A stretch of DNA of 64,000 nt from Cytobacillus oceanisediminis 2691 (lineage in GTDB: Bacteria; Bacillota; Bacilli; Bacillales; Cytobacillaceae). Below, one piece after another: positions 16,627 to 24,912 of this stretch (its first letter is position 1; every line of letters begins with the position of its first letter). The DNA lies in the NCBI RefSeq assembly GCF_007678455.1, contig NZ_VEEP01000002.1:291535-355534 (forward strand). Reading direction: 5' to 3'. The position numbers and the translations under genes were made by a program. Under the pieces are notes generated by a model that worked only from the letters and a program-made list of their open reading frames with translations, was not told the origin of the DNA and ran no database searches.

Positions 16627-16664
16627 ATCAATTTTTTTTGATAAATAAATCAACATATTTTGAT
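16627..16664 (+). promoter_or_regulatory. Two ATCAA-N6-TTGAT operators between arsR and the first mini-gene
   Basis: Copies at 16627-16642 and 16649-16664 are 22 bp apart (start to start), about two helical turns, so two ArsR dimers could bind on one face. The second copy ends at the ribosome site of the 56-aa gene. Confidence 0.7.
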
Positions 16665-16680
16665 TAAGGAGAGGATATAC

Positions 16681-16851
16681 ATGTTTTATCAAGATTATCA
16701 AACACTGGCACAGTTAAAACAGCAGGAAGTTGAAAAAAAAGCTAGACACGCGTGGAAGTTCTTTGAACAGCCTCAAATGAAAAAATACCCAAGAATTTCC
16801 CGAAAACTAGAACAGCAGCCAAAATGCTGCCAAGTACCAGCCAATTGCTAA
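16681..16851 (+). CDS. 56-aa mini-protein with Cys-rich tail
   Basis: A small, mostly helical, basic protein ending PKCCQVPANC (C49, C50, C56). I do not recognise the family. The ATG at 16681 has a clear AAGGAGAGG site; a longer frame from 16660 runs through the operator and is unlikely. Its position between an ArsR gene and an ArsP-type permease, with an operator in front, suggests a metalloid-binding accessory or chaperone role. That is inference from cysteines and context. Confidence 0.7.
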   Translation: MFYQDYQTLAQLKQQEVEKKARHAWKFFEQPQMKKYPRISRKLEQQPKCCQVPANC

Positions 16852-16870
16852 AGGAAGAAGGTAGAAGATA

Positions 16871-17734
16871 ATGATCGAATTTCTAAAAAGTTTTTTATGG
16901 ATTGCTGTTGAATTAACCTTGCTGTTCATAGGGATATCCTTTTTAATCAGTCTCCTCCAGGGCTATATCCCTTACGAAAAAATCGAGAAAAAATTAACTG
17001 GACGCAATAAGTTGCTCGCAAGCTTCGCCGCCATCCTGTTCGCCTTTATCACACCTTTTTGTTCCTGCTCGACGATACCCGTAGTTGTTAATATGCTGAA
17101 AAAGAAAATCCCGTTTTCAATCGTCATGGTTTTCCTCTTCGCTTCTCCTGTGCTTGACCCAACAATCTTAACGATCATGGGGGTCGTGATGGGCTGGAAG
17201 GTGACGATTTTGTATACGGTCATAACAAGTATTTTTTCTGTCATCATAGGTTTCACCCTTGATAAACTCGGCTTCCAGCGCTATGTAAAAAACGTCATCA
17301 TGTCTGGATATGAAGAAAGCAACCAAAAATTCAATTGGCGGTTCGCTGTAAATGAAACCTGGTCGCTGATGAAAAGCGTGTATCCATACTTGCTGATAGG
17401 TGCTGCGATTGGTGCTGTCATTCACGGTTTGGTTCCGACAGAGTTCATCACAAAGTGGTTTGGGCACGATGCATGGTGGTTGATTCCGGTTGCCGCTATC
17501 GCAGGCATCCCATTGTACATCCGTTTATCAAGCATGATCCCTATCTCACAAATGCTGATTTTAAAAGGAATGGCCCTTGGCCCGGTGATGGCGATGATGA
17601 TCAGTTCAGCTGGTGCTAGCTTGCCGGAAGTCATCCTGCTAAAATCGATCTTTAAAAAGCAGCTTGTGATTGCCTTCATTGCATCCGTGATCACAATGTC
17701 CACCATATCTGGTTTTGTATTCTATTTTGTTTAA
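16871..17734 (+). CDS. arsP: ArsP-type permease (COG0701 family)
   Basis: A 287-aa membrane protein with about eight helices and the hallmark TPFCSCSTIP (C64, C66) of the COG0701/DUF318 permeases that include ArsP, an exporter of trivalent organoarsenicals. The second half repeats a related GxPLYIRLSSMIPIS segment. It follows the 56-aa gene by 19 bases. Cys residues in the membrane and the linked ArsR repressor fit efflux of a thiophilic metalloid; whether the substrate is methylarsenite, arsenite or another ion cannot be read. Confidence 0.8.
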   Translation: MIEFLKSFLWIAVELTLLFIGISFLISLLQGYIPYEKIEKKLTGRNKLLASFAAILFAFITPFCSCSTIPVVVNMLKKKIPFSIVMVFLFASPVLDPTILTIMGVVMGWKVTILYTVITSIFSVIIGFTLDKLGFQRYVKNVIMSGYEESNQKFNWRFAVNETWSLMKSVYPYLLIGAAIGAVIHGLVPTEFITKWFGHDAWWLIPVAAIAGIPLYIRLSSMIPISQMLILKGMALGPVMAMMISSAGASLPEVILLKSIFKKQLVIAFIASVITMSTISGFVFYFV

Positions 17735-17737
17735 TAA

Positions 17738-17753
17738 ATCAATTTTTCTTGAT
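17738..17753 (+). promoter_or_regulatory. ATCAA-N6-TTGAT site before the last mini-gene
   Basis: ATCAATTTTTCTTGAT lies between the permease stop and the AAAGGAGGTG ribosome site of the 43-aa gene; fifth copy of the motif in this operon. Confidence 0.65.
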
Positions 17754-17771
17754 GAAAGGAGGTGAAAATCA

Positions 17772-17903
17772 ATGTCTAACTTTATTAAAATCTTGATGGG
17801 CAGCAACTCAAAGTCTGATTGCTGCGGCGTGGAAATCAAGGAAGTCCAGGAAACAGAAGATAAAGCTGAAGCTTGCTGCGGCGGGGAAACAGCTTGCTGC
17901 TAG
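17772..17903 (+). CDS. 43-aa Cys-pair mini-protein
   Basis: A very short gene with a near-ideal ribosome site (AAAGGAGGTG). The 43-aa product starts MSNFIKILMG and has three cysteine pairs, C17-C18, C35-C36 and C42-C43, separated by acidic stretches. Paired cysteines recall the C-terminal pairs of ArsD metallochaperones, but the rest is too short for ArsD. It is last in the ArsR/ArsP operon and has its own upstream operator copy. A role in binding or handing over a metalloid is plausible but inferred. Confidence 0.75.
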   Translation: MSNFIKILMGSNSKSDCCGVEIKEVQETEDKAEACCGGETACC

Positions 17904-17926
17904 GTTTTCACAGTAAAGGGAAGACT

Positions 17927-18030
17927 GTGCAATTAGCGATTTTCACCGTGCAATTCCCATCATTGTGCGTGCACTTCCCTGCTTTACAGTGCAATTACAG
18001 GCAGTATCCGTGCAAATCTCAATTATCATC
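17927..18030. repeat. Tandem array B: five degenerate units of 20-21 bp
   Basis: The core GTGCAATT (or GTGCACTT, GTGCAAAT) recurs at 17927, 17948, 17969, 17989 and 18010, steps of 21, 21, 20 and 21, while the remaining 12-13 bases of each unit vary. It fills the convergent gap between the 43-aa gene and the CNNM transporter gene. The core is unrelated to array A although the spacing is the same. Confidence 0.75.
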
Positions 18031-18043
18031 AAGAGCAGTAAAC

Positions 18044-18090
18044 AAAAAAGGTGGAACCAGGCATCTAAAACGCCTGATTCCACCTTCTTT
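18044..18090 (-). terminator. Bidirectional terminator after the CNNM gene
   Basis: AAGGTGGAA-CAGGC / GCCTG-TTCCACCTT stem with T-runs on both sides, serving the leftward CNNM gene and possibly the rightward arsP operon. Confidence 0.85.
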
Positions 18091-18091
18091 T

Positions 18092-19357
18092 TTACTCTTC
18101 CACCTCTAAAATGGGCAGGATATCCACTTTTATTTTACGAATGCGGTGATTTTCTACTTCCTTGACGATGATTCTGAGGTTTTCATAATCAAATGAATCA
18201 CCGTTTACCGGTATGCTTTCCAATGTTTCAAAAATCCAGCCGCCGAGGTTATGATAAGACGTTTCTGGCATCGGCACCTTGAACAATTCGGCAAAATCAT
18301 CAAGATCATATGCCGCATCGAATTCATATGTGTTTTCATCGATCTTCGTCATGATGTTGACTTTCTCATCATGCTCATCCCAAATCTCGCCGACCAGCTC
18401 TTCAAGGATGTCTTCGAGGGTGATCACGCCGCTCGTGCCGCCAAACTCATCAACGACGATGGCCATATGGCTCTTCGTCCTCTGCAGTTCAGGCAGCAGT
18501 GTAGCGATTTTCATCGACTTCACCACAAACATCGGCTGGCGCAGCATCTCACGGACATTGACTTCTTTATTCTGGATCAGTTCTGCAAAAAATTCACGTT
18601 CGGATAAGAATCCGATGATATTATCTATATTGTCTTCGTAAACCGGCACCCTTGAAAAACGTTCCTCAAGGAATATTTGCTTGATTTCCTCAAGTGGCTG
18701 GCTTACTTCGATTGTAATCATATCCATTCGATGTGTTAAAATTTCGCCGACAAGAACATCGTTGAATTCCAGGGAACGGTGTACAAGCTCCCTCTCCTCA
18801 TTGTTGATGACGCCCTCTTCTTCACTGATGTCGACCATCACCTTGATTTCCTCTTCTGTAACAGATGGCTGGACTTCCCCATCCTTCGAAAAGACCTTCG
18901 ATACAAATGCCTTTAGTTTACTGAACAGGAAATTAATTGGCGTCAGGATTTTGATCAGCAACAGCAGAATACCAGATATTTTTAACGAATAAGTTTCTGC
19001 ATGTTCCTTTGCGATCGACTTCGGCAGGATTTCACCAAAAATCAGGATCAAGATTGTCATACCAAAAGTACTGATGATAAGACCCGTGCTTGCTCCAAAG
19101 ATATCAACAGCAACCTTTGATGAAATACTCGCCGCCGCAATATTGACGATATTATTACCTACTAGAATAGTAGACAGCGCGTCATCGAAATTCTCAGCAA
19201 TATACAGAGCATTCTTGCTTCCAGCGCGGCCCTCAGACTCATAGTTTCTCAGCCTGATTCTATTGACACTGGAAAAAGCGGTTTCTGCCGATGAAAAGAA
19301 GGCAGACAAAAGAATTAAAACACCTAATAAAATGACTAAACCTATGGGAACTTCCAA
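18092..19357 (-). CDS. CNNM/CorC-family (hemolysin-like) transporter
   Basis: A 421-aa protein with the order DUF21 membrane domain (1 to about 170), two CBS domains (about 205-330, including LTHRMDMITIE and EFGGTSGVITLEDILEELVGEI) and a C-terminal CorC/HlyC domain (about 345-420). Such proteins (YhdP/MpfA, YqhB) export magnesium or are required for magnesium resistance; the CBS pair probably binds ATP-Mg. The gene stands alone with a terminator behind. Confidence 0.9.
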   Translation of the reverse strand: MEVPIGLVILLGVLILLSAFFSSAETAFSSVNRIRLRNYESEGRAGSKNALYIAENFDDALSTILVGNNIVNIAAASISSKVAVDIFGASTGLIISTFGMTILILIFGEILPKSIAKEHAETYSLKISGILLLLIKILTPINFLFSKLKAFVSKVFSKDGEVQPSVTEEEIKVMVDISEEEGVINNEERELVHRSLEFNDVLVGEILTHRMDMITIEVSQPLEEIKQIFLEERFSRVPVYEDNIDNIIGFLSEREFFAELIQNKEVNVREMLRQPMFVVKSMKIATLLPELQRTKSHMAIVVDEFGGTSGVITLEDILEELVGEIWDEHDEKVNIMTKIDENTYEFDAAYDLDDFAELFKVPMPETSYHNLGGWIFETLESIPVNGDSFDYENLRIIVKEVENHRIRKIKVDILPILEVEE

Positions 19358-19479
19358 AAAAATTCACTCTCCGAAAAAAAATTTGTCAGAATATATTTTA
19401 CTTGTCTGGCACAAATAAATCAAATAACTCTACCTCAGCCTCACCTATGTACGGTTTACCCGGCACAAAGGTTTCATAA

Positions 19480-20043
19480 TCAGAGATTCTTCATTTCTTC
19501 GCCTGTCAATTTATTCTTATTCGTCAACTTAATCGTTGGAATCAAGCGGTAGCCCAGATAAGCAAATGCTGATCCAAGAATCGCCCCGACAAGGATGTCG
19601 GCAGGGTAATGCACACCGACCCATATTCGTGAAAAACCAACGACCAGAGCAAGTAATATCCATAAGTATGTATGCTTTCTTTTAAACAGCCAGAACGTAA
19701 CCGCCATTGTGAAAAAGATAATCGTATGGTCACTCGGAAATGAATTGTTCACTTCCATATCGATCAATTTATTTACATCGGCCAGCTCAGCAAATGGCTG
19801 GTTGTTCGAATGAAACATGCCAGCTATCTTCCCGGTGATTTCCGCTAAAATCAGTGCTGCCAAGCCGCTCATAATCATCAATCGGTTTTCATCCTTCCGG
19901 CTGAACAAGTAGATTATCACTGCTAACGCCAGAAGATAAATCGTATTTTTTGCAATCAGGACCATAATCGGATTCAAAAACGTGAATTCCTTTCCTAGGT
20001 CATTGACCATTTTGAAAAGTTCAATATTCATATAGTGATGCAC
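19480..20043 (-). CDS. PAP2-family undecaprenyl-diphosphatase (BcrC-like)
   Basis: A 187-aa membrane phosphatase with several helices and the PAP2 signature: a K..N-QP segment (about 71-83), SFPSDHT (about 101-107) and SRIWVGVHYPADI (about 137-149). BcrC-like members recycle undecaprenyl pyrophosphate on the outer face of the membrane and give bacitracin tolerance. The start is unclear: GTG 20043 lies close to GGGGAG, while ATG 20031 matches the usual MNxELFK beginning of the family but is spaced further away. Confidence 0.85.
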   Translation of the reverse strand: MHHYMNIELFKMVNDLGKEFTFLNPIMVLIAKNTIYLLALAVIIYLFSRKDENRLMIMSGLAALILAEITGKIAGMFHSNNQPFAELADVNKLIDMEVNNSFPSDHTIIFFTMAVTFWLFKRKHTYLWILLALVVGFSRIWVGVHYPADILVGAILGSAFAYLGYRLIPTIKLTNKNKLTGEEMKNL

Positions 20044-20094
20044 ACACTCCCCATGACAAATTAATATGATTATACAATATTTCCCCTGTCGAAA

Positions 20095-20127
20095 AACAAA
20101 AAACGAAGGCTTTAATCAAAGCCTTCG
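20095..20127 (-). terminator. Terminator after the flavodoxin gene
   Basis: CGAAGGCTTT / AAAGCCTTCG perfect stem with a 4-base loop and TTTTTT. Confidence 0.9.
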
Positions 20128-20130
20128 ATC

Positions 20131-20631
20131 CTAAACAGGGATATATTTATGATTGTGATTGAATGCATCGGCGAACTCATGAATCGCTTCCACATCGAAC
20201 CTTGATAGATCTTCCGTCTCACCATTCACACTTTTCGCGATGATTTTTTCAAAGAAATTCATTTTCGAAAAAATGAACTCGCCGCCGAAAAGCCCTTTCG
20301 CTATTGCAGCTTCTCTCAGATTGGCCGGAAACGCCGCTTCAAACTGTTCCTGCGCTTCCTTCCCTTCCCTCATGCAGCAGAGAAATAATCCAAGATTCTT
20401 CCTCTGAAGCACATCCTCATGCTCCTTCATGAATTTCTTGACTTTCCCCTGAATGCTGCCGCCGTGGATGGACCCGCCAATCATCACCGAATCAAACAGC
20501 TCCAAATCTGAATGAAGCCTCGTTTTATCAAGATTGATGGCAATCACATCCCCCTCAATCCGCTTTCGTAAAAGATGCACCGCCTTTGCTGTCGTACCAT
20601 GTGTTGAGCAGTAAACAATCAAACTTTTCAT
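20131..20631 (-). CDS. Flavodoxin-domain protein (HemG-like)
   Basis: A 166-aa flavodoxin fold protein of the flavodoxin_5/HemG-like type. The FMN phosphate loop is CSTHGTT (about 8-14), and GGSIHGGSI (about 52-60) and CCMREGK (about 84-90) line the flavin site. HemG relatives act as protoporphyrinogen oxidases, but many homologues are of unknown role. The ATG at 20631 has GGGGG upstream; the reading from 20673 has none. Confidence 0.8.
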   Translation of the reverse strand: MKSLIVYCSTHGTTAKAVHLLRKRIEGDVIAINLDKTRLHSDLELFDSVMIGGSIHGGSIQGKVKKFMKEHEDVLQRKNLGLFLCCMREGKEAQEQFEAAFPANLREAAIAKGLFGGEFIFSKMNFFEKIIAKSVNGETEDLSRFDVEAIHEFADAFNHNHKYIPV

Positions 20632-20793
20632 TAGATCGCCCCCATCACTCTCTGGTATTCTGCAATCGTCCATTTGGGTTCATTATAGCTGTTGGGTGCA
20701 GAAAAAGTGTGAGAGATGTATGACAGATTTCTTACAAAATCATTCCAATACATCAGGAATACTTCACTTAGTGAAAAAGATTTGGTCTTCTCA

Positions 20794-21105
20794 CCACGGT
20801 AGCCTTAATCTCTCTGTTTTTGCAGGGCAGCTTCTCCATTTCTCCGACCGTAACCTTGAGCTTCCTTCTTTTTCGGGCGGAGCTTCCCTCTTTCTCCGAC
20901 CGTAACCTTGAGCTTCCTTCTTTTTCGGGCGCAGCTTCTCTCTTTCTCCGACCGTAACCTTGAGATTCCTTCTTTTTCGGGCGGAGCTTCTCCCTTTCTC
21001 CGACCGTAACCTTGAGCTTCCTTCTTTTTCGGGCGGAGCTTCTCTCTTTCTCCGACCGTACCTTCGAGATTCCTTCTTTTTCGGGCGGAGCTTCTACTTT
21101 TCTAC
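20794..21105. repeat. Tandem array C: six units of exactly 52 bp
   Basis: Five near-identical 52-bp units begin with GACCGTAACCTTGAG at 20846, 20898, 20950, 21002 and 21054, preceded by one degenerate unit from 20794. Each contains TTCCTTCTTTTTCGGGCGG and ends TTTCTCC, giving a strong pyrimidine bias on the plus strand. The 52-bp unit is not a multiple of three, so the open frames across it are accidental. It fills most of the 508-bp gap between the ogt stop and the flavodoxin start. Confidence 0.9.
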
Positions 21106-21139
21106 TACTAATATCCTAATACCCACCAACTTCTGCACC

Positions 21140-21643
21140 TTACCCCTTACTTTGTGCTTTCTCCAGCTCCAACAAATGCTGCTTCATCTCAATTCCGCCA
21201 CGATACCCTGTGATCGCCCCATTTTTCCCGATGACTCGGTGACAGGGAACTGTAATCAGGACCGGGTTTGCGCCGATAGCGGTTCCGACTGCTCTTACTG
21301 CGGCAGGCTTCCCGATTTTTACGGCAATTTCGGAGTATGTATATGTCGCACCATAAGGGATTTCTCTCAATGCTGTCCAAACGGCTTCCTGGAATGGGGT
21401 TCCTTTTACATCCACTGGCAGGGAAAAATCAGTGCGTCCTCCCTCCAGATATTCCTTCAATTCGTTTGCGTATGGTTCCATTGCTTCTGAATTCTCTGCG
21501 AAATCCGCGGCCGGGAACCGTTTTACCATATGTTCGAAGTCTTCCTCAGGCGAACCAACATAGCATAAGCCTTGAGGCGTTGCTGCAATATAGATTGGGC
21601 CATGCTCAAACTCAATAATCCCCCAATGAATTATTTGTTCCAT
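21140..21643 (-). CDS. ogt: Methylated-DNA--protein-cysteine methyltransferase
   Basis: A 167-aa suicide repair protein that removes methyl groups from O6-methylguanine (and O4-methylthymine). The acceptor motif PCHRVIG is present with C134, preceded by the helix-turn-helix region TYTYSEIAVKIGKPAAVRAVG and the conserved GAITGYRGG after it. It lacks the Ada regulatory N-terminus, so it is the constitutive Ogt type. No linked alkA or ada. Confidence 0.93.
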   Translation of the reverse strand: MEQIIHWGIIEFEHGPIYIAATPQGLCYVGSPEEDFEHMVKRFPAADFAENSEAMEPYANELKEYLEGGRTDFSLPVDVKGTPFQEAVWTALREIPYGATYTYSEIAVKIGKPAAVRAVGTAIGANPVLITVPCHRVIGKNGAITGYRGGIEMKQHLLELEKAQSKG

Positions 21644-21710
21644 GTAGCCTCACTCCTCTTTTTTCTTCATTATATCGAAAAATCTTGCAAACTAAATAGA
21701 TTGAATTTTC

Positions 21711-21739
21711 TTTACACTAGCAAATTTTCCCTTTACGAT
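21711..21739 (+). promoter_or_regulatory. Sigma-A-like promoter for the GNAT operon
   Basis: TTTACA (21711-21716), 17-bp spacer, TACGAT (21734-21739), about 50 bases upstream of the mini-ORF. Confidence 0.5.
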
Positions 21740-21789
21740 GAAGATGGAGTGCTTAGTACACTCCCATTAAAACAAAGGAGGTTATAAAC

Positions 21790-21843
21790 ATGGACAATGC
21801 AAAAAAGCAGCTTATTTTATCTAAAAAGGAAGATGGCCCGTAG
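21790..21843 (+). CDS. 17-codon leader ORF
   Basis: ATG with an optimal AAAGGAGG site at 21776-21783 opens a 17-codon frame (MDNAKKQL...KKEDGP) ending 19 bases before the GNAT start. It may be a leader peptide coupling translation or the remnant of a larger gene. No runs of one regulatory amino acid suggest attenuation. Confidence 0.4.
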   Translation: MDNAKKQLILSKKEDGP

Positions 21844-21862
21844 TTAAGAGAGGAGAATGGAC

Positions 21863-24800
21863 GTGACACAATTGAACAAGGTGATTCAAATTGAGAAATA
21901 CCACGAAGGATTGGCGGCAGGAGTCGCGAAGATGTGGAACCTGAGCCGGGATGGCTGGGGCGGCGATACGCGAGTCATGACGGAGGAGCAGGTCAAGAAG
22001 AAGGAAGCGAACTCGGACAATATCGAGCTGTACCTGGCGCTGGACGGAGAAGAAGTCGTCGGTTACTGCGGTCTGTCGGAGTACAAGGAGGATACAGGTT
22101 CGCTGTATATTCCCCTGCTCAATGTACGCCCGGATTATCAAGGCCACAAGATCGGCAAGAAGCTGGTGCTAGAGGCGCTGAAAAAAACCGTTGAGCTTGG
22201 CTGGCCGCGTCTTGATCTTTATACATGGGCCGGTAACACGAAGGCCGTTCCGCTTTATAAGAAATGCGGTTTTTTCTGGGAAGATAGGGATGATTCAACC
22301 CATTTGATGAATTTCATTCCGCAAGTGCTGAACACGCCGCTGTTACAGCCAGTGTTCGAAGTGCTGAATTGGTATGAGGATAGTACGAGAATGATAGAAG
22401 TGAAGCCGGACGGAATCAGGAAAAATGGTTTTATCTTCTATGAATATAGATGGCAGAACGGAAACACGAATGCCCGGGTTCAATTCGAGAGAACGAGCCG
22501 TGGTATGTCGCTGGTTGAAACAGATGACTTCCTTATCGAAATGAAGATGGCCGACCATGAAGTCATCCAGGAGGAAGAACGAAAATTTGAAATCAGGATT
22601 GTCAACAAGAGCGGCGAGCCACTCAGATTCAAAGCAAGCGGCGCCTCCGAAGGCCGTGTCTCTTACCAATTCGACTCCGAAAAAGTAGTACTTGATGAAT
22701 CTACTATTTCGGCAGCTTTTACCGTTAAAAAAGGTGAGGAACCAAGCAACTGGCGGACCCACCCAAGCGTTAATGCTACGGTCTTGGTAAACGGGCTTGA
22801 ATGCGAGCTGAAACTGGGAATCTTCCCAATCGATCCGGCAAAAATCGAAGCCAGTTACAATGGCAATCTCAGTTTTCTAAACAAAGAAACTACTATTCAA
22901 GTGGAAGTGAAAAATAATCTCCAGGATGACGCGGAGTTCCTTTTACAATTCCCTGATACGGAACAGATAGTTTTAGAGAATGATACTTACCGTGTAAATG
23001 TCCCCGCGAAAGGTCGGAATACCATCACAGTTCCTTTAACGGTAAAAGAACATGGTTTTTACAACCCTGAACTTAAGATTACCGCCACAAAAGAAAACGG
23101 TGAGCAGTTGACATTTGAACAGAATATTTCTGTTGCCTTCAAAGGGCTGGGCAAAAAATTCGGTGGTGAATCGAAGGATTTTTGGCATATCTTCAATGGT
23201 CTCGGGCAAATCAATGTCCGCAAGCGGGACCTGTTGACGACCGCAGCTAAAAATACCAAAAGACAGCAGCCATTTGCATTCCTGACACCGAAGCTCGGGA
23301 AACCTTATTCACTCGAGTTCACGAAAAAAAGCCCGGAAGCAGTCACCTGGGAGGCAAATGATTCTTTCATCGATCTGAAAATAAAACTGGAATCAGGCGA
23401 AATGGAAGGCCTTATTTTAACTCAGACCTACCGTTTGTTTGGGGACGGCATCATCCATACGTGGGCCGAAATAGAAAACCGGGGAACAGTGGTCCACGAG
23501 AACGTTGCATTCAGCCAGCCTGTCTATCAGGAGATCGAGCAGGCTTATTTCCCGCTCGACAATCAGGTTGTCCATTTTTCTGGAAATCGCATCATCGAGT
23601 TCGGGGATCTGGATTCCAAGATGATCACAGGAAACTGGTATTTTTCCGAGGGTTCTTCAGGTCCAATCGGGCTGAGCTGGTCTGAAAAAAGCAACGCAGC
23701 TCCTGAGGGCTGGCAGTTTGTCATTGAAGACCAATTCGGCAAAATGGAACCTGGTGCGAAGGCGTTTTCTGAAACAATCACGCTGTCACTTGGAGCATTC
23801 CAGAACTTCGAGGAATTCATTGCCTATGCAAAGCAGTCTCCAGTTTCTAAAAAGCCGGAGACGACGGGCGAATTTGGATTCCAGGCAGAACGGCTGGTCG
23901 TCCGTCCTGATGCCGAGCCAACTTTTAGGTTGAAAACGTTCAGGAACAGTTACCTGGATGGCACGCTTACCGTTGGAAATGAAAGTCATGCTATCAACTC
24001 TGATTTGGAGAAGACGTCTCATTCTGTTACCTCCCAACTGCAATGGAATCCCATTTCCATCGTTGAAGCTTTTTATGGAGGAAACGGGACTGAGGCAAGA
24101 TTCTCAGAATTGCTGCTGTCTCCTGCTGGCACAGTTTCTTCTGGCATTGAGGGCGGAGGTTTCACTGTTGATAATGGTGTCATTAAGATGAAGGCAGACC
24201 CTGATTTTTATCCAGGAGTATTCTCCCTCCAGTTGAACGGCCAGGAATGGCTCGCCCATTCTTACCCAGAACCGACAGCGAAAAGCTGGTGGAATCCATG
24301 GGCAGGCGGCATGAAAACAGCTCCAAACGGAATCAACACCTTCTCATTGTTAAAAGAAAACAGCACCGCTTCCGTGGTCGAGCGGAAGGACAATGATGGC
24401 AACAAGTGGATGGGCCTTGCGATCACTACCGAGTTCAAGGAGCATAAAGACTGGAAAGGCGTTCAATATGTCCAATATTATTTATTGCTTCCAGGCGTGC
24501 CGGTAGTCGTTTCTTTTGCCGAGGTCGTGAATGATGGCGGCAAAAATATTTCCAGGGAAGTGTGGATGACAGACATCTTTGCCGGAGCCGATAATCTGAC
24601 GAATTTCAGGATTTCTGTTAATGAAGGTAAAACTATGTGTTCCTACCATGCTGGCAGTGAGGAGATTCCGCTTCTGCTTGAAGGCGACTCCTATATCGAG
24701 TCGGTTCATTCACAGGATAAGCTTTATTTTGTTCCAAACAACGACGCGGGACTTACCGAGGCTTATACGAATAAAGAGGTGCTTCAGCTTGCTTCCAAAC

Positions 24801-24901
24801 ACCAGGGCAATTTTGAAAAAAGCGCCCCGCTGTTCCTGTTGTTTGATGATCGTAAATTGTCCGCAGATCTGTTGAAAAAACTGAGAAGAGTTCAATTTTA
24901 A
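21863..24901 (+). CDS. Large GNAT-fusion protein
   Basis: About 1012 aa. The first 150 residues form a GNAT acetyltransferase domain: a beta4-alpha3 acetyl-CoA segment LNVRPDYQGHKIGKKL (near 88-103) and a GNTKAVPLYKKCGF helix typical of the family end. The remaining 850 residues are beta-rich without a signal peptide or a motif I can name, with aromatic stretches such as SWWNPWAGGM. The acetyl acceptor is unknown. GTG 21863 has GGAG seven bases upstream; the ATG six bases earlier is too close to it. An amidohydrolase gene follows after 11 bases, so they may act on one substrate. Confidence 0.75.
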   Translation: MTQLNKVIQIEKYHEGLAAGVAKMWNLSRDGWGGDTRVMTEEQVKKKEANSDNIELYLALDGEEVVGYCGLSEYKEDTGSLYIPLLNVRPDYQGHKIGKKLVLEALKKTVELGWPRLDLYTWAGNTKAVPLYKKCGFFWEDRDDSTHLMNFIPQVLNTPLLQPVFEVLNWYEDSTRMIEVKPDGIRKNGFIFYEYRWQNGNTNARVQFERTSRGMSLVETDDFLIEMKMADHEVIQEEERKFEIRIVNKSGEPLRFKASGASEGRVSYQFDSEKVVLDESTISAAFTVKKGEEPSNWRTHPSVNATVLVNGLECELKLGIFPIDPAKIEASYNGNLSFLNKETTIQVEVKNNLQDDAEFLLQFPDTEQIVLENDTYRVNVPAKGRNTITVPLTVKEHGFYNPELKITATKENGEQLTFEQNISVAFKGLGKKFGGESKDFWHIFNGLGQINVRKRDLLTTAAKNTKRQQPFAFLTPKLGKPYSLEFTKKSPEAVTWEANDSFIDLKIKLESGEMEGLILTQTYRLFGDGIIHTWAEIENRGTVVHENVAFSQPVYQEIEQAYFPLDNQVVHFSGNRIIEFGDLDSKMITGNWYFSEGSSGPIGLSWSEKSNAAPEGWQFVIEDQFGKMEPGAKAFSETITLSLGAFQNFEEFIAYAKQSPVSKKPETTGEFGFQAERLVVRPDAEPTFRLKTFRNSYLDGTLTVGNESHAINSDLEKTSHSVTSQLQWNPISIVEAFYGGNGTEARFSELLLSPAGTVSSGIEGGGFTVDNGVIKMKADPDFYPGVFSLQLNGQEWLAHSYPEPTAKSWWNPWAGGMKTAPNGINTFSLLKENSTASVVERKDNDGNKWMGLAITTEFKEHKDWKGVQYVQYYLLLPGVPVVVSFAEVVNDGGKNISREVWMTDIFAGADNLTNFRISVNEGKTMCSYHAGSEEIPLLLEGDSYIESVHSQDKLYFVPNNDAGLTEAYTNKEVLQLASKHQGNFEKSAPLFLLFDDRKLSADLLKKLRRVQF

Positions 24902-24912
24902 AAGGAGAAAAC

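Noticed and set aside
20696-21490. Repeat-containing open frames across array C
   Set aside because: Same reasoning: 52-bp units shift frame each time and the frames run antisense into ogt.
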